A stretch of 55,000 nt of DNA, from the NCBI GenBank assembly GCA_041398785.1, contig JAWKUA010000008.1:1-55000 (forward strand), written 5' to 3'. Source of the stretch: Planctomycetaceae bacterium (GTDB taxonomy: Bacteria; Planctomycetota; Planctomycetia; Planctomycetales; Planctomycetaceae). Position numbers and translations under genes: made by a program. Positions 52,143 through 55,000 of the stretch are shown here, piece by piece; positions within the stretch are counted from its first letter, which is position 1, and the number at the start of each line of letters is the position of its first letter. The notes under the pieces were generated by a model that saw only the letters and a list, made by a program, of their open reading frames with translations, did no database searches and was not told where the DNA came from.

Positions 52143-53051
52143 ATGATTGCATTCAACGACAACATCCGCGTAACGGCCAGAAACGTCCGCTCAATCGCGC
52201 GACAGCTTGTGGATCTGGAGATCAAGTATGTCGACAGCGATGAGTTCAAGCGCCGGAACGCTGCTTCCAGGATTCTGACCGATCCGCCGGAAGGTAATCC
52301 GACTCGCGACCAGGACCGCAGCGACGACGAAATCGGTTACTACCTCGGAATCACAAGTGAGTTGCCTCTGTTGACAGCGGAGCAGGAGTTCTTCCATTTT
52401 CGGCGAATGAACTTTCTGAAGCGGCGTGCCGCGCGAGCGATTGCGAAGCTCGACCCGAGTCGTCCGTCAGTGCCAAAGGTGCGAGCCATCGTCAAGGATC
52501 TTGAAGCCGCCGACGCCGATCGCGATTTTGTCATTCGACACAATCTGCGGCTGGTGATCCCGCTGGCACACCGCTGTACGAGCAGTCGTGAGTCCATCTG
52601 GGACTACATCAGCGAGGGCAATGAAGCACTGATGAGGGCGGTCAACGGATTTGACTATTCACGCGGCTTTCGCTTCTCAACCTATGCAACGTGGGCAGTG
52701 CGCCGGTCCCTGCACCGGCTGGTGGGAAAAAAGCACCGCGACAACAAGCGGTTTGTTGCCACCGAAGGCACGCTGTTCAATCACATGGAAAACAGCGCCG
52801 ATCCGGAAGTCGAACAACTGCGACGCTACAACGAAGCCAAAGACGCGACAAATCGTCTTTTGCGGGAGCTGGACTCGCGGTCTCGCGAAGTCCTGATGCT
52901 GCGTTACGGCCTTGGCCGACGCAAGACTCCGGCGACGCTGCAGGAAATCGGCGAACAATTCGGCGTCAGCAAGGAACGTATCCGCCAGATTGAAATCGCC
53001 GCACTGGGCAAGCTGACGCGCATCGCTCAGTCGGAACAGCTCGACGCATAA
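52143..53051 (+). CDS. Compact sigma-70 family RNA polymerase sigma factor
   Basis: 302 residues from ATG 52143, with GGGAGG 7 bases upstream. Region 1.2/2 lies at about 65-200, including the strand-melting and -10 helices (NLRLVIPLAHRCTSSRESIWDYISEGNEALMRAVNGFD and YSRGFRFSTYATWAVRRSL). Region 4 is at about 240-300 with the -35 reader HTH (TLQEIGEQFGVSKERIRQIE). Between them lies a linker of about 45 residues (KKHRDNKRFVATEGTLFNHMEN...) rather than a full region 3, so it resembles the shorter alternative factors. It likely directs a subset of promoters. An intrinsic terminator follows. Confidence 0.88.
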   Translation: MIAFNDNIRVTARNVRSIARQLVDLEIKYVDSDEFKRRNAASRILTDPPEGNPTRDQDRSDDEIGYYLGITSELPLLTAEQEFFHFRRMNFLKRRAARAIAKLDPSRPSVPKVRAIVKDLEAADADRDFVIRHNLRLVIPLAHRCTSSRESIWDYISEGNEALMRAVNGFDYSRGFRFSTYATWAVRRSLHRLVGKKHRDNKRFVATEGTLFNHMENSADPEVEQLRRYNEAKDATNRLLRELDSRSREVLMLRYGLGRRKTPATLQEIGEQFGVSKERIRQIEIAALGKLTRIAQSEQLDA

Positions 53052-53081
53052 CTGCCTGACACGCTGCCTTCCATTGTCTCC

Positions 53082-53120
53082 GGCCCGGCATCCCTGTCTG
53101 GAATGCCGGGCCGTTTGTGT
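53082..53120 (+). terminator. Intrinsic terminator after the sigma factor gene
   Basis: GGCCCGGCAT (53082-53091) pairs perfectly with ATGCCGGGCC (53103-53112) around an 11-base loop, then GTTTGTGTT. It stands 30 bp behind the sigma factor stop and also faces the convergent glutamate dehydrogenase gene. Confidence 0.75.
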
Positions 53121-53167
53121 TCCCGCCGCGCAAATTGCTTCACAGTCGTCTGCCGGATGGACTCGCT

Positions 53168-54520
53168 TCAAACGACGCCGTAGGCCAGCATCGCATCCGC
53201 GACCTTCTTGAATCCGGCAATGTTGGCGCCATCGACGTAATCCACGTGACCGTCCTGTCGGCCGAATTCAACACAGCGGTCGTGGATGTCCTTCATGATC
53301 GTCTGCAGCCGGCTGTCGACGTCGTCACGCGTCCAGCTGATGCGCATGGCATTCTGGCTCTGTTCCAGACCGCTGACAGCGACTCCGCCGGCATTCGACG
53401 CCTTCCCCGGAGCGTGAAGAATATTCTGTTCGCGAAACAGCTTCGCGGCATCCACGGTCGTAGGCATGTTCGCACCTTCACAGACGGCTCGCACGCCGTT
53501 CCTGATAAGGCTGCGGGCCGCATCAGCATCCAGTTCATTCTGTGTCGCACACGGCATGGCGATGTCACAGTTGATACCCCACGGGTGCGCGTCTCGATGA
53601 AACTCTGCGTTCCGGAACTTGTCGGCGAATTCCGTCAGCCGGCCGCGCCGCTTCTCTTTCAGATCCTTCAGAAATGCCAGTTGTTCGACGGTTAACCCGT
53701 CGGGCATATGCACAAACCCACCGGAGTCACTCAGCGTGACGACTTTTGCATTTTTCTGAAGAGCCTTTTCGGCTGCATATAGCGCGACGTTGCCGCTGCC
53801 GCTGATCGTGATCACCTTGCCGTCAATGTTTTCGTCGTGCTGCCGCAGCATGCGCTCACAGAAATAGACGCAGCCGTATCCAGTCGCTTCCGTGCGGACA
53901 GCACTGCCCCCGAAGGAGCAGCCCTTGCCGGTCAGAACGCCGGTCCAGCGGTTTTCCAGACGCATGTACTGACCGAAAAGAAAGCTGATTTCACGGGCCC
54001 CAACACCGATGTCGCCAGCCGGAACGTCAACGTCCTCGCCGATATGGCGGTGCAGCTCCGTCATCAGCGAGTGACAGAACCGCATCACCTCGCGATCGCT
54101 TTTCCCTTTGGGATTGAAATTCGAACCGCCTTTCGCGCCCCCCATCGGCAGCCCGGTCAGGCTGTTCTTGAAGATCTGTTCGAAGCCCAGGAACTTCAGC
54201 ACGCTTTGGGTCACCGTCGGATGAAACCGCAGCCCGCCCTTGTAGGGTCCCAGCGAATGGTTGAACTGCACGCGCCACGCGCGGTTAGCCCGAATCTCGC
54301 CGTCGTCTGTCTCCCAGGTCACGCGAAAAATGATGATGCGATCCGGCTCCGTCATTCGCTCCAGGATCTGAGCCTGATGGTATTCGGAATGCTCCATGTA
54401 CCACGGCATCACCGAAGAAGCCACCTCTTCCACCGCCTGATGGAATTCTTCTTCATAGGGATTGCGCTTCTTCAGGCCATCCATGAAGTGTTCAAGTGCT
54501 TTCCTGGCAGCTTCGCTCAT
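53168..54520 (-). CDS. gdhA: Glutamate dehydrogenase (NADP-type, GdhA-like)
   Basis: 450 residues from ATG 54520, where AGGA lies 9 bases upstream; the frame extends to 54661 without a site. Typical of hexameric bacterial GDH. Substrate loop NHSLGPYKGGLRF with K94 and PMGGAKGGSNFNPKG with catalytic K130, D170 in VPAGDIGVG; Rossmann segment VITISGSGNVALYAAEKALQ (GxGxxx). CEGANMPTT and the last helix match class I NADP-linked enzymes. Converts 2-oxoglutarate and ammonium to glutamate, a route of nitrogen assimilation. Nearby NtrB/NtrC-like genes are suggestive but not evidence of regulation. Convergent with the sigma factor. Confidence 0.93.
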   Translation of the reverse strand: MSEAARKALEHFMDGLKKRNPYEEEFHQAVEEVASSVMPWYMEHSEYHQAQILERMTEPDRIIIFRVTWETDDGEIRANRAWRVQFNHSLGPYKGGLRFHPTVTQSVLKFLGFEQIFKNSLTGLPMGGAKGGSNFNPKGKSDREVMRFCHSLMTELHRHIGEDVDVPAGDIGVGAREISFLFGQYMRLENRWTGVLTGKGCSFGGSAVRTEATGYGCVYFCERMLRQHDENIDGKVITISGSGNVALYAAEKALQKNAKVVTLSDSGGFVHMPDGLTVEQLAFLKDLKEKRRGRLTEFADKFRNAEFHRDAHPWGINCDIAMPCATQNELDADAARSLIRNGVRAVCEGANMPTTVDAAKLFREQNILHAPGKASNAGGVAVSGLEQSQNAMRISWTRDDVDSRLQTIMKDIHDRCVEFGRQDGHVDYVDGANIAGFKKVADAMLAYGVV

Positions 54521-54663
54521 CGTGAGAAATCCTGTAGGACGAGGGGACAACCGAACATGGCGGAACGCTGCAGGAGTGTCGTTACGAGTTCCCCAAAGGT
54601 CAATTGCAACATGTCGCATGGTGATCCTCTGCTCGGTACGACCCGATAGCGGGGAATTCACCC

Positions 54664-54975
54664 ATGGCCATGTCGAAACGAAACGTCAAACCATCCGAAC
54701 ACCGCGACTCCGCGCTTTGCCGTACGCATTTCCAGCCACTTGACGCTGCACGGCAACCTGAAGACGATCTCCTGCTACTCTCTGGACTGGTCTTGCGGCG
54801 AGCGGAGAAGTCGACGGCATCGACCACGCCTTCCGAGTCGCAGCATGAGACGACACGGCGCAGGCTGAGCTCGCGTGCGTTCCAGGTACGCTGGCTTCAC
54901 CGGCGCACCTCCTGTGTGGCCACTCACTATGTCGTTCAACAAAGTGGCGGCACGACCGACGCAGATCAGAATTGA
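54664..54975 (+). CDS. Hypothetical short protein (low support)
   Basis: 103 residues from ATG 54664 with GGGGA about 8 bases upstream; stop at 54973-54975. Basic and serine-rich, no membrane segment and no motif. GC content and codon use do not distinguish it from noise. It diverges from glutamate dehydrogenase across 143 bp. An opposite-strand frame of 75 residues covers part of it. It could be an over-prediction. Confidence 0.25.
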   Translation: MAMSKRNVKPSEHRDSALCRTHFQPLDAARQPEDDLLLLSGLVLRRAEKSTASTTPSESQHETTRRRLSSRAFQVRWLHRRTSCVATHYVVQQSGGTTDADQN

Positions 54976-55000
54976 CAGCGTCGAAACGGCTGGCAGCGCT

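Noticed and set aside
1..55000. CRISPR array, tRNA, rRNA or complete insertion sequence
   Set aside because: No regularly spaced repeats, cloverleaf-like genes or transposase with ends were seen on reading.

Overview
The window looks like chromosomal DNA of a planctomycete, high in GC with strongly GC-ending codons. The evidence is a set of families typical of that phylum: a secreted CxxCH + DUF1549/DUF1553 (PSD1-type) protein, a PVC-type haem-binding dehydrogenase with HEAT repeats and a C-terminal CxxCH, Tat-exported Gfo/Idh/MocA-like proteins, a DUF4058 protein, a TolB-propeller/M28/PDZ fusion and a large membrane-bound sigma-54 activator. No rRNA, tRNA, CRISPR array or intact insertion sequence was seen. 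Species cannot be named from the sequence alone.

Regions. (1) 1-2.7 kb is an accessory edge. The window opens inside the 3' end of a gene whose last 104 residues resemble a HYD1-type ADP-ribosyltransferase toxin tip. Four small orphan genes follow (two-TM peptide, soluble alpha/acidic protein, membrane zinc-ribbon protein, multi-TM protein), a layout like a polymorphic-toxin locus with immunity genes. (2) 2.8-6.4 kb (minus) is a two-gene operon: tandem-UspA protein, then a P-type ATPase with Na+/K+-ATPase-like (P2C) cation-site motifs. (3) 6.6-8.0 kb (minus) is an RHH/GNAT/XRE cassette resembling a toxin-antitoxin unit, with its own promoter. (4) 8.3-13.2 kb (minus) holds an amidohydrolase, a Tat-exported protein and an ABC exporter pair; the ATPase carries a 33-bp tandem repeat insertion. 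(5) 13.3-18.4 kb (plus) holds YqgE/AlgH, an aldose-1-epimerase-like protein and a frameshifted PSD1 gene. (6) 18.4-27.2 kb holds PlsC acyltransferase, the membrane-bound sigma-54 activator, a DMT transporter, a small membrane protein/TIGR01777 epimerase pair and a KAS-II-like ketosynthase. (7) 27.4-37.8 kb (mostly plus) holds a secreted alpha/beta hydrolase, DUF4058, a decayed PhyH dioxygenase, a CPA2 antiporter with CBS domains, an ankyrin protein, an exported SRPBCC protein and the propeller/M28/PDZ peptidase. (8) 37.9-42.7 kb holds the PVC dehydrogenase (minus, frameshifted) and a Tat Gfo/Idh/MocA oxidoreductase (plus, frameshifted). (9) 42.8-46.9 kb holds Tpx peroxidase, an LptF/G permease, a HAD hydrolase, a lipid-kinase-like protein and a small exported repeat protein. 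(10) 47.1-54.5 kb holds an NtrB/NtrC-type two-component pair, an HtrA protease, a compact sigma-70 factor and an NADP-type glutamate dehydrogenase (minus).

How they fit together. Several genes concern the envelope and stress: Usp-ATPase, antiporter, HtrA, Tpx, Lpt permease, PlsC and ABC exporter. Two sigma-54 activators, one membrane-embedded and one in a classical two-component pair, plus an alternative sigma-70 factor make the window rich in transcriptional control. Four genes are broken by frameshifts. That is either real decay of expandable planctomycete families or indel errors in the assembly, and this text alone cannot separate the two.
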